A stretch of DNA of 64,000 nt from JANQIO01 sp965229625. Its GTDB lineage: Bacteria; Pseudomonadota; Gammaproteobacteria; Pseudomonadales; Halieaceae. The notes beneath the pieces are model-generated. The model was not told the DNA's origin. It was given only the letters and a program-made list of their open reading frames with translations, and did not search any database. This document shows, one piece after another, positions 31,350 to 41,382 of this stretch (position 1 is its first letter; each line of letters opens with the position of its first letter). Position numbers and translations under genes: made by a program. The stretch is from the NCBI GenBank assembly GCA_965229625.1, contig CBDDJJ010000002.1:1-64000 (forward strand), read 5' to 3'.

Positions 31350-33386
31350 TCAGGCTTCGTTTAGAAAAGCCTGCTGCTTGATTTCTGTCATCTCGTCCCG
31401 GAGGCGTGCGGCTTCCTCGAATTCCAGGTTCTTGGCGGCTTCCAGCATCTGGTCTTCCATCTGCTTGAGCTTGCGGGCCAGGGCTTCCGGGGAGAGGTTT
31501 ATGACCTCGGCGGCATAGGCGGCCCGGTCCTCGGCCACCTTGCGGTCGCGGCCGCGCTGGCGGGCCTTGCCGCGGCCGCCCGGGGCGTAGGCGCCTTCCA
31601 TGATGTCCTTGATGGCCTTCTGGATGCCCTTCGGCGTGATGCCGTGTTCCTCGTTGTAGGTGACCTGCTTGCTGCGGCGGCGCTCGGTTTCCTCGATGGC
31701 GCGCTCCATGCTGCCGGTGACCTCGTCACCGTAGAGGATGGCGCGGCCATTGAGGTTTCGGGCCGCGCGGCCGATGGTCTGGATCAGCGAGCGGTCAGAG
31801 CGCAGGAATCCTTCCTTGTCGGCGTCGAGTATCGCCACCAGCGAGACCTCGGGCATATCCAGACCCTCGCGCAGCAGATTGATGCCCACCAGCACGTCGA
31901 ACTCGCCAAGGCGTAGGTCGCGGATGATTTCCACCCGTTCCACGGTGTCGATGTCCGAGTGCAGGTAGCGCACCTTGACGTCGTGTTCGCCCAGGTACTC
32001 GGTCAGGTCCTCGGCCATGCGCTTGGTGAGCGTGGTCACCAGCACCCGGTCGCCCTTTGCCACCGTTTCCTGGATCTCCGAGAGCAGGTCATCAACCTGG
32101 GTACTGGCCGGTCGCACCTCGACGACCGGATCGACCAGGCCGGTGGGACGCACCACCTGGTCAACCGTGCGGCCGGCGTGTTCCAGTTCGTAGGGGCCCG
32201 GTGTGGCGGAGACGAAAATCGCCTGGGGCACCATGCTCTCCCACTCCTCGAAGCGCAGCGGGCGGTTATCCAGTGCCGAAGGCAGCCGGAAGCCATATTC
32301 CACAAGGGTTTCCTTGCGGGCCCGGTCGCCCCGGTACATGCCGCCGATTTGCGGCACTGATACGTGGGATTCATCCACCACCACCAGGGCATCTCCAGGC
32401 AGGTAATCGAACAGTGTGGGCGGCGGCTGGCCCGGGTCGCGGCCCGACAGGTAGCGGGAATAGTTCTCCACCCCCTGGCAGTAACCCAGTTCGCGCATCA
32501 TCTCCACGTCGTAGCGGGTGCGCTGCTCCAGGCGCTGGGCTTCCAGCAGTTTGTTGTTTTCCTTGAGCTGCTTGAGGCGGACTTCCAGTTCCTCCTCGAT
32601 ATGCCCCACCGCGTCCAGCACCCGGTCGCGGGTGGTCACGTAGTGGGTCTTGGGGAAGATGGTCACCCGTGGAATATCGCGCTCGACCGCCCCGGTGAGA
32701 GGGTCGAAGATGCTGATCTTCTCCACCTCCTCGTCGAACAATTCCACGCGGATGCCGTCCTTCTCGGCGTCGGCCGGGAAGATATCCACCACGTCGCCGC
32801 GCACCCGGTAGGTGCCACGCTTGAAATCCATATCATTGCGGGTGTACTGCAGCTCAGCGAGCTGGCGCAGGATGCCGCGCTGGTCGATCTGCTCCCCACG
32901 GGAGATATGCAGCACCATGCGGAAGTAGGACTCCGGGTCCCCCAGGCCGTAAATTGCTGACACGGTGGCGACCACCAGGCAGTCGGAGCGTTCCAGCAGG
33001 GCCTTGGTGGCAGACAGGCGCATCTGTTCCACGTGGTCATTGATGGAGGCGTCTTTCTCGATATAGGTGTCGGAAGACGGCACGTAGGCCTCGGGCTGGT
33101 AGTAGTCGTAGTAGGAGACGAAGTACTCGACCGCGTTATTGGGGAAGAACTCCTTGAACTCGCCGTAGAGCTGGGCCGCCAGGGTCTTGTTGGGGGCCAT
33201 GACAATCGTGGGGCGCTGCAGCTCCTGCACCACGTTGGCCACGGTGAAGGTCTTGCCGGAGCCGGTCACCCCCAGCAGGATTTGCGAGGCGAGGCCCGCC
33301 TGCACCCCTTCCACCAACTGGGCAATGGCCTGGGGCTGGTCGCCGGTGGGCTGGTATTCGGATACGACTTCAAAGGGCTTGGACAT
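31350..33386 (-). CDS. uvrB: Excinuclease ABC subunit B
   Basis: This protein has 678 residues from MSKPFEVVSEYQPTGDQPQA; an in-frame GTG seven codons earlier is the alternative. Walker A is LGVTGSGKT, the beta-hairpin is around YYDYYQPEAYVPSSDTYIEK, and the DEAD-like box is DESHV. Helicase motifs V/VI appear as INLLREGLDMPEV and IQTIGRAARN. The C-terminal UVR motif (LKQMEDQMLEAAKNLEFEEA) binds UvrC. With UvrA and UvrC it carries out nucleotide excision repair. It is divergent from the REC-PP2C gene. Confidence 0.98.
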   Translation of the reverse strand: MSKPFEVVSEYQPTGDQPQAIAQLVEGVQAGLASQILLGVTGSGKTFTVANVVQELQRPTIVMAPNKTLAAQLYGEFKEFFPNNAVEYFVSYYDYYQPEAYVPSSDTYIEKDASINDHVEQMRLSATKALLERSDCLVVATVSAIYGLGDPESYFRMVLHISRGEQIDQRGILRQLAELQYTRNDMDFKRGTYRVRGDVVDIFPADAEKDGIRVELFDEEVEKISIFDPLTGAVERDIPRVTIFPKTHYVTTRDRVLDAVGHIEEELEVRLKQLKENNKLLEAQRLEQRTRYDVEMMRELGYCQGVENYSRYLSGRDPGQPPPTLFDYLPGDALVVVDESHVSVPQIGGMYRGDRARKETLVEYGFRLPSALDNRPLRFEEWESMVPQAIFVSATPGPYELEHAGRTVDQVVRPTGLVDPVVEVRPASTQVDDLLSEIQETVAKGDRVLVTTLTKRMAEDLTEYLGEHDVKVRYLHSDIDTVERVEIIRDLRLGEFDVLVGINLLREGLDMPEVSLVAILDADKEGFLRSDRSLIQTIGRAARNLNGRAILYGDEVTGSMERAIEETERRRSKQVTYNEEHGITPKGIQKAIKDIMEGAYAPGGRGKARQRGRDRKVAEDRAAYAAEVINLSPEALARKLKQMEDQMLEAAKNLEFEEAARLRDEMTEIKQQAFLNEA

Positions 33387-33510
33387 GCGCTGCGCCGGGT
33401 TCACCACGGAAACCCGCTATTATCGTCGATTTCCCCTCTCATGCCATGTTCCCATCAGTTTCCAATGGCTTAAACTGCTGAAAAAGGCAGCTGGCACCAG
33501 GAGGCTGGCC

Positions 33511-35298
33511 ATGTCAGGCGGACCGTCACACTCTAGCCCGGGGGCTTCCACCGAGAGCCGCGTATTCCTGGTCGTGGACGATGACCCCATGGTCCGCAAA
33601 ATTGTCTCCCGGGGCCTGAGCCAACTGGATGCCGCGGAAATCCTCGAGGAAGAGGACGGGCTGGCGGCACAGGAGGTGCTGCGCAGCCGACACGTCGACG
33701 TGGTGGTCACCGACGTGATGATGCCGAAACTGGACGGCCTGGCGCTGATGAAATGGGCACAGGAACACTGCCCCGAGCCGGTATGGATCGTGCTGTCGGG
33801 GCTCGACACTTTCGACGCCGCGGTGGAAGCCCTGCAGCTGGGCGCCTTCGACTACCTGGCCAAACCGCCTGAAATTCCCCGGGTCCGGGTGGCCGTGCGC
33901 AATGCCCTGGACCAGATCGACCTGGTGCGCGACCGCAGGCGATTGTATGCGGAGCTGGAAAACAGCAATGTGCAGCTCGCCGAAAAGGTCAACCAGCTAC
34001 AGACCGTGTGCCACGTACTCGAAGACCAGGCCGCCACCATCCAGGCGGACCTGGACCGGGCCGAGATCATCCAGCGGGCCCTGCTGCCCCAACAACCGCC
34101 CAGCATCCCGGGCTGGTGCATGGAAACCCTGTACAGCCCGGGCAGCAGCGTTGGTGGGGATTTCTTTGACGCCGTGGTACTCGATGACCACTACCTGGGG
34201 CTGGTAATCGCTGACGCGGCCGGCCACGGGGTGGCCGCGGCCATGCTGTCGGTGCTGTTCAAGCTGCGGCTCCGGCGCGTGGACGAAAACGGCGAGCTGC
34301 TGCAACCGCAGCAGGTTCTCGAAGCGCTGAACCAGAGCCTCTTCGATATGCTATCGGCTCCCGGCGCATTTATTACCGGCAGCTATATCCTGCTGGATCT
34401 GCGCAGCGGCCACGGCCGATTCGCCTCGGCCGGTCACCCACCCTGCGTGGTGAGACCGGCGCGGGGCGATGTTCAAATGCTCGAACGTACCGGTCCGGCG
34501 CTGGGCCTGGAAGCCACGCCCAGCTACAGCGAGCGAGAGTTTGAGCTGCAGGCTGGCGACCGCCTGATGCTCTACACCGACGGCGTACTCGAGGGCGGGC
34601 CGGACTCACCGGCGATTGGGGACCTGGCTGAGGGGATGGCGGCTGTCAGCGACCGGGCCGACCTGCTGGGCGGATTGTTTGAGCGTGCCGTACGCGACGT
34701 CGGCGGCGACCGCGACGACATCACGCTGCTGTTGCTGGAGCGCTGTGAGGGCGCCAGCCACTTCGCTGTCAGCGTCGCCCCGAGAAAGCCTGCGCCGGCA
34801 CCCCCGCAGGAAGCACCCGCGACTGAGCAGCCCCAACTTGCCGCCGGCGAGGACGGCAATCGCGGCTTCATCGTAATGGTCGGGTCTCTTACCTGGCTTT
34901 GCGCCCACGCCTTGCTGGAATCCGCAACCGGACTGCTGGCGGGGAACGACAAGCTGACGCTGGACCTGGCTCGCTGCGAACACATGGATAGCACCTGCCT
35001 GGGTACCGTCCACGAAATCGTTACCGCCAACAGCGACAGCGTCGACCTGCAGGGCGTTTCGAATACGGTGCGCGACATGTTCGAAGAACTGAGTATGCGT
35101 GCGGTACTCGATCGTATTCAGCCCGAGTTACGGCCGTTGCCGGCGAGCCTGGCCGCCATCGAGACCGCGAGCCTCACACCCCGGCAACAGGGTGCGAGAA
35201 TTCTCAGCGCCCACGAAACCCTGGCTTCCCTGAGCGATGAAAATCGGGAGCAATTTCGAGCGGTGGTGGATTCCCTGCGGGCGGACCTACCGGACTAG
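33511..35298 (+). CDS. Response regulator with PP2C phosphatase and STAS domains
   Basis: This protein has 595 residues from the ATG at 33511 (CAGGAGG upstream). The order is: receiver (about 17-135; VVDDDP acidic pocket, phospho-acceptor Asp68 in VTDVMMP); coiled coil; SpoIIE/RsbU-type PP2C (about 180-395; GSSVGGDFFDAV with metal-binding Asp217 and Asp220, then DITLLLLE); Pro/Ala linker; STAS domain (about 445-540; candidate phosphosite Ser494 in MDSTCLG). PP2C proteins of this type dephosphorylate anti-anti-sigma factors in partner switching. Here the probable substrate domain is on the same chain. It is convergent with the hybrid kinase 13 bases away. Confidence 0.85.
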   Translation: MSGGPSHSSPGASTESRVFLVVDDDPMVRKIVSRGLSQLDAAEILEEEDGLAAQEVLRSRHVDVVVTDVMMPKLDGLALMKWAQEHCPEPVWIVLSGLDTFDAAVEALQLGAFDYLAKPPEIPRVRVAVRNALDQIDLVRDRRRLYAELENSNVQLAEKVNQLQTVCHVLEDQAATIQADLDRAEIIQRALLPQQPPSIPGWCMETLYSPGSSVGGDFFDAVVLDDHYLGLVIADAAGHGVAAAMLSVLFKLRLRRVDENGELLQPQQVLEALNQSLFDMLSAPGAFITGSYILLDLRSGHGRFASAGHPPCVVRPARGDVQMLERTGPALGLEATPSYSEREFELQAGDRLMLYTDGVLEGGPDSPAIGDLAEGMAAVSDRADLLGGLFERAVRDVGGDRDDITLLLLERCEGASHFAVSVAPRKPAPAPPQEAPATEQPQLAAGEDGNRGFIVMVGSLTWLCAHALLESATGLLAGNDKLTLDLARCEHMDSTCLGTVHEIVTANSDSVDLQGVSNTVRDMFEELSMRAVLDRIQPELRPLPASLAAIETASLTPRQQGARILSAHETLASLSDENREQFRAVVDSLRADLPD

Positions 35299-35311
35299 CC
35301 CCCGGGCCCGG

Positions 35312-38300
35312 TCAGACCTGCGTCTCGGAAAGCTCTGACATCAAAGCAATCTTCAAGTCACCCAGCCTGGCTCTGAGGATGTCCAGTTCGGCACCCGCCT
35401 CGTCGAGCTTGCCGGATCGCCCGAGGCACTCCAGTCGCAGGGCCGTCGCTGCCGCCGCCATACCGCCGATGACCTGCGACGACCCCTTCAAGGCGTGGGC
35501 GGCGCGCTCCAGTTCATCGCCCGCCGCATTGGACACCGCCTCCTCGACCGTGGTCAGCAGGCCCGGATACTGAGCCAGGAACATCTCCGCAAGCTCGCGC
35601 AGGAATTCTTCATCACCTTCGAGCTTGCGCAGCGCGTTCTCCCAGGCGAGGCAGGGCTCGTCACTGGAGGGCGGTTCGTCATCCCGCAGAAACTCGACCG
35701 GCGTTTCCGCGGCAATGCCCTCCACCGCCTGGATCAGCTCCTCCGCCCTGAAGGGCTTGGTAACAAAGCTGTCCATACCGGCCGACAGGCTGTTCTCCCT
35801 GTCTTCCACCGTGGCGCCGGCAGTCAGGGCAATGATGGGCAAATGCCGCCCGCTGCCGTGCTCCCGATCCCGGATAATGCGCGTCGCGGTGAGCCCATCC
35901 ATCACTGGCATGTGTACGTCCATCAGCACCAGGTCAAAGAACCGGGTAGCGGTGGCTTCCACGGCCTCCTTGCCGTTGGTGACAACTTCGACGCTGTGGC
36001 CGCGCCGGCCCAGCAGTTCCGTGGCGACCCGCAGGTTGACGGGATTGTCTTCCACCAGCAACACACGGCGCGGGGCCACGCCCTTCGGCACCTGCGGGGC
36101 TTTCCTGTCGATAATAGCCTCGGTGACACCCAGGGCATCAGTGATGGCCCGCTGCAGATTGGAATGTTTGGTGGGCTTGAGCAGCACCCGGGAAATATCC
36201 AGCCGGTCGCGCATTTCATCAGTGTTTTCACGCCCGGCCGAGGTGAGCATCAGGATGCGCATGGCCGCATGGGCCGGCTGCTGGCGAATCCTCGCGGCCA
36301 GCTCGAAGCCGTCCATCTTCGGCATCATTACATCCAGCAGGGCGATGGCGAAGGGATTGTTGTCACCTTCCGCGCGTTCCAGTTCCGCCAGCGCCTCCGC
36401 GCCGCCGCTGACCACCTGCGCTGACATCCCCCAGTTGACCAGCAGTTCCTCGAGGATCATGCGATTGGTTTCGTTGTCATCGACCACCAGCGCTCGCAGC
36501 CCCTGCAATTCCTCCGGCTTGATGGCGACAGTCTGCGGCCCCTCGGGCAGTGGGAAGTCGGCGCCGAAATAGAAGGTGCTCCCCTCGCCGGTTTCGCTGC
36601 GAACCAGCAAGGCCCCGCCCATCATCTGCACCAGCTGGCCGGCGATCGCCAGACCCAGGCCGGTGCCGCCGAACTGACGCGTGGTGGAAGAGTCCGCCTG
36701 CCCGAAGGCCTGGAAAATCTTGCGCTGCTCTGCCTCGGAGATGCCGATCCCCGTATCGCGCACCTCGAACTGCAGGTGAACTGACGCCTCAGCCGTCGAC
36801 ACCAGTTGAAGGTCAACAGCGACCTCGCCGGCATCGGTGAACTTGATGGCGTTGCCCACCAGGTTGACCATCACCTGCCGCAACCGCAATGGGTCACCTA
36901 CCAGCCAGTCCGGCACATCCGGAGGTATATGAAAGGTCAGCTCCAGGCCCTTCTCGTTGGCGCGCAGGGCCAGGGTCTGGAGGGTATCTCCGAGGACTTC
37001 ACGCAGGTTGAAGGGAATGGCTTCCAGGTCCAGGCGGCCGGCCTCGATCTTGGAGAAATCGAGGATGTCGTTAATCAGGCCCAGCAGCGTATCTGCGGAC
37101 CTCAGGATGAGGGAGACATACTCCGCCTGCTGCCCGGAGAGATCCGTGCCCTCCAACAGCTCCGCCATCCCTATGACACCGTTCATGGGTGTTCGTATCT
37201 CGTGGCTCATGGTCGAGAGGAAGCGGCTCTTGGCCTCGGTCAGCTCCAGCAACTTCTCGTTGGCGACGCCCAGTTCCAGCGTCTTGCCCTCCAGCTCCAG
37301 GGCCAGACGGTGCTTGCCGTTATAGGCACGCAGGATCAGGCCGATGAGCAGCAGGAACAACACCAGGGCAGCCACCGTCGCCAGCAGGATGAAACGCTGG
37401 CTCTCGATGGTGCTGAGCTGGGTAACCAATACCGAGCCCTGCTCATCAATCTGCTGCTGCTGCGCGTTGATCGCTGCCTGCTGCGCCTCCAGGCGTTCCA
37501 GGTTTTGCGCAATCCTCTGGGTATAGCTGGCGATATGGGCTTCCTTCTCGGCCAGCACCCGCTCCTTATCTTCCAGCTCTGCCGCGTTGTCCGCCAGGTT
37601 GCGCGCACTTTCTTCAAGTACCTGCTGGACAACGACCAGCTGGCCTTCCAGGGCCACGAGCTTCTGGCGATTGTCGACCATCTCTGCCTGCTGTTCGGCC
37701 AGCAGCGCCTGCTGCGCGGCCAACTGCCGTTGCTGTTCGCTGGCGACCGCCCTGGCCTGCGCCAGTTTCTCCTCGGTTTGCGCGTACACATCGGCCAGGT
37801 CGAGCTTGCTGCCGCCAAACGTGAGCAGCTCCCGCGACGGGGTCAGGCCGGCATTGACGATATTGCGCGCATTGATCTCGAAGGCGACGCGGACCTTGGA
37901 GGGGCGGGTGAAGTTCACCATCACCTGGCCCCTGTCGCGCGCGCTATCGGTGACGATCAGCGTCTGGCTGCCGCTGAGCGCGCGGTTGATCTCGGCGAGT
38001 CTCTGGTTTTCCGCAGGTGCCAGCAGCAGGAGATGGGCTGCCCGCGCTGCGTCCAGTGACGCGTAAGTAGCCACGGAAACCGGCTTGCCGCGAACGCGAA
38101 ACACGGCCATATCCCTGGAGACGGAGTGCAGCAAGGCCTCATCTTCACCGTAGAAACCCACCACAAAACTGTCGATGGCGTCTTCATTCGGCCAGGTCGT
38201 GTTTTCCAGGATCGCACCGACCAAGGTGCTCTTGGCATCCTCAACCGTAATGACTTCGGTTTGTGAGTGCGCAGACAGCGGCAGCACCAACAGGAGTGTT

Positions 38301-38344
38301 GGCAGGAAGTGAATTAACCGGGCAGCCAACGCCAGCTTGCGCAA
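35312..38344 (-). CDS. Hybrid histidine kinase: YfiR-like, HisKA, HATPase, two REC, HPt
   Basis: This protein has 1010 residues. A signal peptide (about 1-27) precedes a periplasmic YfiR/DUF4154-like domain (about 32-185, ending VAFEINARNIVNAGLTPSRE). A long coiled coil (about 188-310) and a membrane helix (about 319-339) follow. HisKA has His381 (STMSHEIRTPMNG), and the HATPase covers about 480-600. REC1 has Asp near 671 (ALLDVMMPKMDG), REC2 has Asp near 809 (VLMDVHMPVMDG), and HPt has His near 950 (RAAHALKGSS). YfiR domains elsewhere respond to periplasmic redox or fold state in c-di-GMP control. The facing REC-PP2C-STAS protein is the obvious candidate receiver. Confidence 0.88.
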   Translation of the reverse strand: MRKLALAARLIHFLPTLLLVLPLSAHSQTEVITVEDAKSTLVGAILENTTWPNEDAIDSFVVGFYGEDEALLHSVSRDMAVFRVRGKPVSVATYASLDAARAAHLLLLAPAENQRLAEINRALSGSQTLIVTDSARDRGQVMVNFTRPSKVRVAFEINARNIVNAGLTPSRELLTFGGSKLDLADVYAQTEEKLAQARAVASEQQRQLAAQQALLAEQQAEMVDNRQKLVALEGQLVVVQQVLEESARNLADNAAELEDKERVLAEKEAHIASYTQRIAQNLERLEAQQAAINAQQQQIDEQGSVLVTQLSTIESQRFILLATVAALVLFLLLIGLILRAYNGKHRLALELEGKTLELGVANEKLLELTEAKSRFLSTMSHEIRTPMNGVIGMAELLEGTDLSGQQAEYVSLILRSADTLLGLINDILDFSKIEAGRLDLEAIPFNLREVLGDTLQTLALRANEKGLELTFHIPPDVPDWLVGDPLRLRQVMVNLVGNAIKFTDAGEVAVDLQLVSTAEASVHLQFEVRDTGIGISEAEQRKIFQAFGQADSSTTRQFGGTGLGLAIAGQLVQMMGGALLVRSETGEGSTFYFGADFPLPEGPQTVAIKPEELQGLRALVVDDNETNRMILEELLVNWGMSAQVVSGGAEALAELERAEGDNNPFAIALLDVMMPKMDGFELAARIRQQPAHAAMRILMLTSAGRENTDEMRDRLDISRVLLKPTKHSNLQRAITDALGVTEAIIDRKAPQVPKGVAPRRVLLVEDNPVNLRVATELLGRRGHSVEVVTNGKEAVEATATRFFDLVLMDVHMPVMDGLTATRIIRDREHGSGRHLPIIALTAGATVEDRENSLSAGMDSFVTKPFRAEELIQAVEGIAAETPVEFLRDDEPPSSDEPCLAWENALRKLEGDEEFLRELAEMFLAQYPGLLTTVEEAVSNAAGDELERAAHALKGSSQVIGGMAAAATALRLECLGRSGKLDEAGAELDILRARLGDLKIALMSELSETQV

Positions 38345-38443
38345 TAGAGTACTCAGGAATGGCCGTGCTATAGGAAATATAGCAACCGGCCTGCATTAAG
38401 TCGAAGCTGCCGCGCGGGGTCAGCGCTCGGAAAGCCGCCTGCC

Positions 38444-40303
38444 CTAGATATTACTGCCCTGGCTGTCGCGGCCGGCGCCGAGATCGGCACTGCTCATAAT
38501 GATGTCCTGGTAGCTGCCGCCGGCGGGGATCATCGGGTAGACGTTTTCCTCGGCTTCGACAATCACATCGAGCACATAGGGCTCCGCCGGATCGGCCAGC
38601 ATGCGCTGGTAGGCGGCCTCCAGTTCTTGGGGACGACTGACTCGCTCACCCTTGACGCGATAACCCGCCGCGATAGTCGGGAAATCCGGGTAGATGTCCA
38701 TCTCCCCCGCTGCTTTTACCGCCATCGGGTCGGCCATGCCGGAGTCGGCGCGGTGGCCATCGTAGATCATGTCCTGCCACTGGCGCACCATGCCCAGCCA
38801 CTGGTTGTTGATCACCACCACTTTCACACCGATGCCGTAGCGGCGGCAGGTGGCCAGCTCCTGGATCGTCATGTTCAGGGAGCCATCACCGTCGATATCG
38901 ATCACCTGGCGCTCCGGGCAGGCAACCTTGGCGCCGATGGCTGCCGGCAGGCCGTAGCCCATGGTGCCGAAGCCGGAACTGGACAGGAAGGAACGTGTGC
39001 GGGCGCTGCGGTAATGCTGCATGGCCCACATCTGGTGCTGCCCTACGCCCAGGCTGACGATGGCTTCGCCCTCGGTGAGGTCACTCAGCAGGCGGATAGC
39101 ATACTGGGGGCTGATGGCGGCTTTTTCAGGAATCTCGAAAGGGAATGCCTCGCGCAGGCTGGCCAGGTAGTCGAGCCAGGCCTCATGGCCGGTGCAATCT
39201 GCAGAGTCGATAAGTTGTGCCAGCGCGGGCCGGATATCGGCACAGATCGGCAGCGTCACCAGCTTGTTCTTATTGAGCTCATTGCGGTCGATATCGATGT
39301 GGACAATCTTGCCGTCGGCAATAAAGCGCTCCACGTTGCCGGTCACCCGGTCGTCAAAGCGCACCCCCACCGCCAGCACCAGGTCGGCCTCGTTGACTGC
39401 TACGTTGGCGTATTTCGAGCCGTGCATACCCAGGCAATGCAGCGCCAGCGGATGGTTCGGTGGGAAAATACCGTGGCCCATCACCGTGGTGGCCACCGGG
39501 CACTGGAGCTTTTCCGCCAGCGCCACCAGCAGGTCGGGGCAGTTCGCCGAGACGATGCCGCCGCCGGCGTAGATCACCGGTCGTTCCGCTTCGGAGAGCA
39601 GGCGGCAGGTCTCCCCCAACTGCTGGGGGGCGAGGCCGCCGATGCCGGCCTCCGGTGGTTCGATCACCGCGGGAATGCGCGGCGGCGTGTAGTTGCCCTC
39701 GGCATCCTTGGGGTAGTGTTGCTGGATATCCTTGGGGATATCGATCAGCACCGGCCCGGGCCGGTTGCCACCCGCCAGGGCGAAGGCCTCGCGCACCACT
39801 TCCGGGATATCCGTGACCCGGCGCACCAGGTAGTTCTTCTTGGTGATGGGCTCGGTGATGCCGACGATATCCACTTCCTGGAAGGCATTCTTGCCCAGTA
39901 ATGGCGAGGGCACGTTGCCGGTAATGGCAACAATCGGTGTGGAATCGCTGTTGGCATCGGCAATGCCGGTCACCAAGTTGGTCGCGCCCGGGCCGGAGGT
40001 GGCCAGGCACACGCCGACCTTGCCGCTGGCGCGGGCATAACCCTGGGCCGCGTGGGCAGCACCCTGCTCGTGTTCAGTGCGGACACAGTGAATGCCGAAC
40101 TGGCCGAGCACGTCGAAGATTTCCAGGTTGGCGCCACCCGGGTAACCGAACAGGGTATCCACCCCTTCCGCCTGCAGGGACTTGGCGAGCAACTGGGCGC
40201 CCTTCAGCGCCTCGGCGCGATGCTCGGGCTTGAGATCGTCGAGGGCACCGCCAGTGACGGTGCTTTCACTCTTGTAGGTGACGTTATCGTCGGCGGCCTG
40301 CAT
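38444..40303 (-). CDS. ilvB: Acetolactate synthase large subunit
   Basis: This 619-residue ThDP enzyme has the catalytic Glu in RTEHEQGAAHAAQGYARASG, the FAD region in the middle, and the ThDP motif GDGSLNMTIQELAT ending in VVVINNQ. The AHAS-type words QEVDIVGITEPITKKNYLV and FGTMGYGLPAAIG are present. It condenses two pyruvates, or pyruvate and 2-oxobutyrate, as the first common step to Val, Leu and Ile. It is longer than usual by an N-terminal extension of about 35 residues. It follows ilvE by 11 bases. No regulatory small subunit (ilvN/ilvH) is adjacent. Confidence 0.9.
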   Translation of the reverse strand: MQAADDNVTYKSESTVTGGALDDLKPEHRAEALKGAQLLAKSLQAEGVDTLFGYPGGANLEIFDVLGQFGIHCVRTEHEQGAAHAAQGYARASGKVGVCLATSGPGATNLVTGIADANSDSTPIVAITGNVPSPLLGKNAFQEVDIVGITEPITKKNYLVRRVTDIPEVVREAFALAGGNRPGPVLIDIPKDIQQHYPKDAEGNYTPPRIPAVIEPPEAGIGGLAPQQLGETCRLLSEAERPVIYAGGGIVSANCPDLLVALAEKLQCPVATTVMGHGIFPPNHPLALHCLGMHGSKYANVAVNEADLVLAVGVRFDDRVTGNVERFIADGKIVHIDIDRNELNKNKLVTLPICADIRPALAQLIDSADCTGHEAWLDYLASLREAFPFEIPEKAAISPQYAIRLLSDLTEGEAIVSLGVGQHQMWAMQHYRSARTRSFLSSSGFGTMGYGLPAAIGAKVACPERQVIDIDGDGSLNMTIQELATCRRYGIGVKVVVINNQWLGMVRQWQDMIYDGHRADSGMADPMAVKAAGEMDIYPDFPTIAAGYRVKGERVSRPQELEAAYQRMLADPAEPYVLDVIVEAEENVYPMIPAGGSYQDIIMSSADLGAGRDSQGSNI

Positions 40304-40314
40304 GGCGCTGAGAC

Positions 40315-41382
40315 TCAGTTGACCGGGACGACCCAGCCGAAGGAATCATCGCGGTCGCCGTACTGCAGGGCCATCAGTTCATCGAACAGCCGCTGGGCCA
40401 CGGGACCGGTCTGGTTGCCATTGATCTCGTACTCCTTGCCGCGCATGGCCATCAGCCCTACCGGTGAGACCACGGCCGCCGTGCCACAGCCAAAGACCTC
40501 GGTGATCTTGCCATTTTCGATATCGGTGAGGATGTCGAAAATATCGAGGCGGGCCTCCTCGACTTCATAGCCCAGGGTCGGCGCCAGCTTCAGGAGGGAA
40601 TCCCGGGTAATCCCCGGCAGGATAGAGCCGCTCAGGGACGGGGTCTTGATCAACGAGCCCTCGTAGACGAAGCAGATATTCATGGCGCCGACTTCTTCGA
40701 CGTGACGGCCCTCGATGGCGTCCAGCCATAGCACCTGGGTGTACCCATTGCGGGCGACTTCCTCGCTGACAAACAGGCTGGCCGAGTAGTTGCCGCCGGT
40801 TTTGGCTTCACCCACCCCGCCCTTCACGGCACGACGCATTTCGTCCGACACGTAGACCGAGACCGGGTTGAAGCCTTCGGGGTAATAGGGACCCGCCGGG
40901 CCAGTGATAATAAAGTGCATATAGCTCGCCGCCGCGCCGAGGCCCAGTTTGGGCGTGGTGGCGATCATGGCCGGGCGGACGTACAGCGATGAACCCTCAT
41001 CAGACGGCACCCAGGCCTGGTCCAGGGCCACCAGTTGCTTGAGTGCCTCAACGTGAAAGGCCTCATCCACCTGGGGCATCACCATGCGGCTGGCGGAGCG
41101 GTTGAAGCGCGCCGCATTGGCGTCGGGGCGAAACAGGTTGATACCGCCATCCTTGCGGCGGTAGGCCTTCAGACCCTCGAAAATCTCCTGGCTGTAGTGC
41201 AGTACCGCGGCCGCGGGGTGCAGGGAGAGATGCGCAAAGGGGCGAATCTCGGCATCGTGCCAACCCTGCCCGTCGTCGTAAACCTGGGTAAACATGTGGT
41301 CGGAGAAGCCGGTACCGAAAGAATACTCCGCGGGGCACTGCCCGCGTTCCGCCTCGGGCAGGGCCCTGGTGGTGATTGTCAT
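40315..41382 (-). CDS. ilvE: Branched-chain amino-acid aminotransferase
   Basis: This 355-residue fold-type IV PLP enzyme is of the longer BCAT type (YDDGQGWHDAEIRPFAHLSL, LHYSQEIFEGLKAYRRKDGG). The Schiff-base Lys is in GEAKTGGNYSASL, and the cofactor phosphate region is near GSILPGITRDSLL and EVFGCGTAAVVSPVG. It transfers amino groups between Glu and the keto acids of Val, Leu and Ile. It is the first gene of a two-gene operon with acetolactate synthase. Confidence 0.95.
   Translation of the reverse strand: MTITTRALPEAERGQCPAEYSFGTGFSDHMFTQVYDDGQGWHDAEIRPFAHLSLHPAAAVLHYSQEIFEGLKAYRRKDGGINLFRPDANAARFNRSASRMVMPQVDEAFHVEALKQLVALDQAWVPSDEGSSLYVRPAMIATTPKLGLGAAASYMHFIITGPAGPYYPEGFNPVSVYVSDEMRRAVKGGVGEAKTGGNYSASLFVSEEVARNGYTQVLWLDAIEGRHVEEVGAMNICFVYEGSLIKTPSLSGSILPGITRDSLLKLAPTLGYEVEEARLDIFDILTDIENGKITEVFGCGTAAVVSPVGLMAMRGKEYEINGNQTGPVAQRLFDELMALQYGDRDDSFGWVVPVN

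Noticed and set aside
36806..38059. Plus-strand open frame of 417 codons inside the hybrid kinase
   Set aside because: It is antisense to the coiled-coil and sensor region of the kinase; the Gln/Leu-rich composition comes from the opposite strand.
38627..39901. Plus-strand open frame of 424 codons inside acetolactate synthase
   Set aside because: Antisense shadow of a well-supported enzyme gene, with no recognisable motif.
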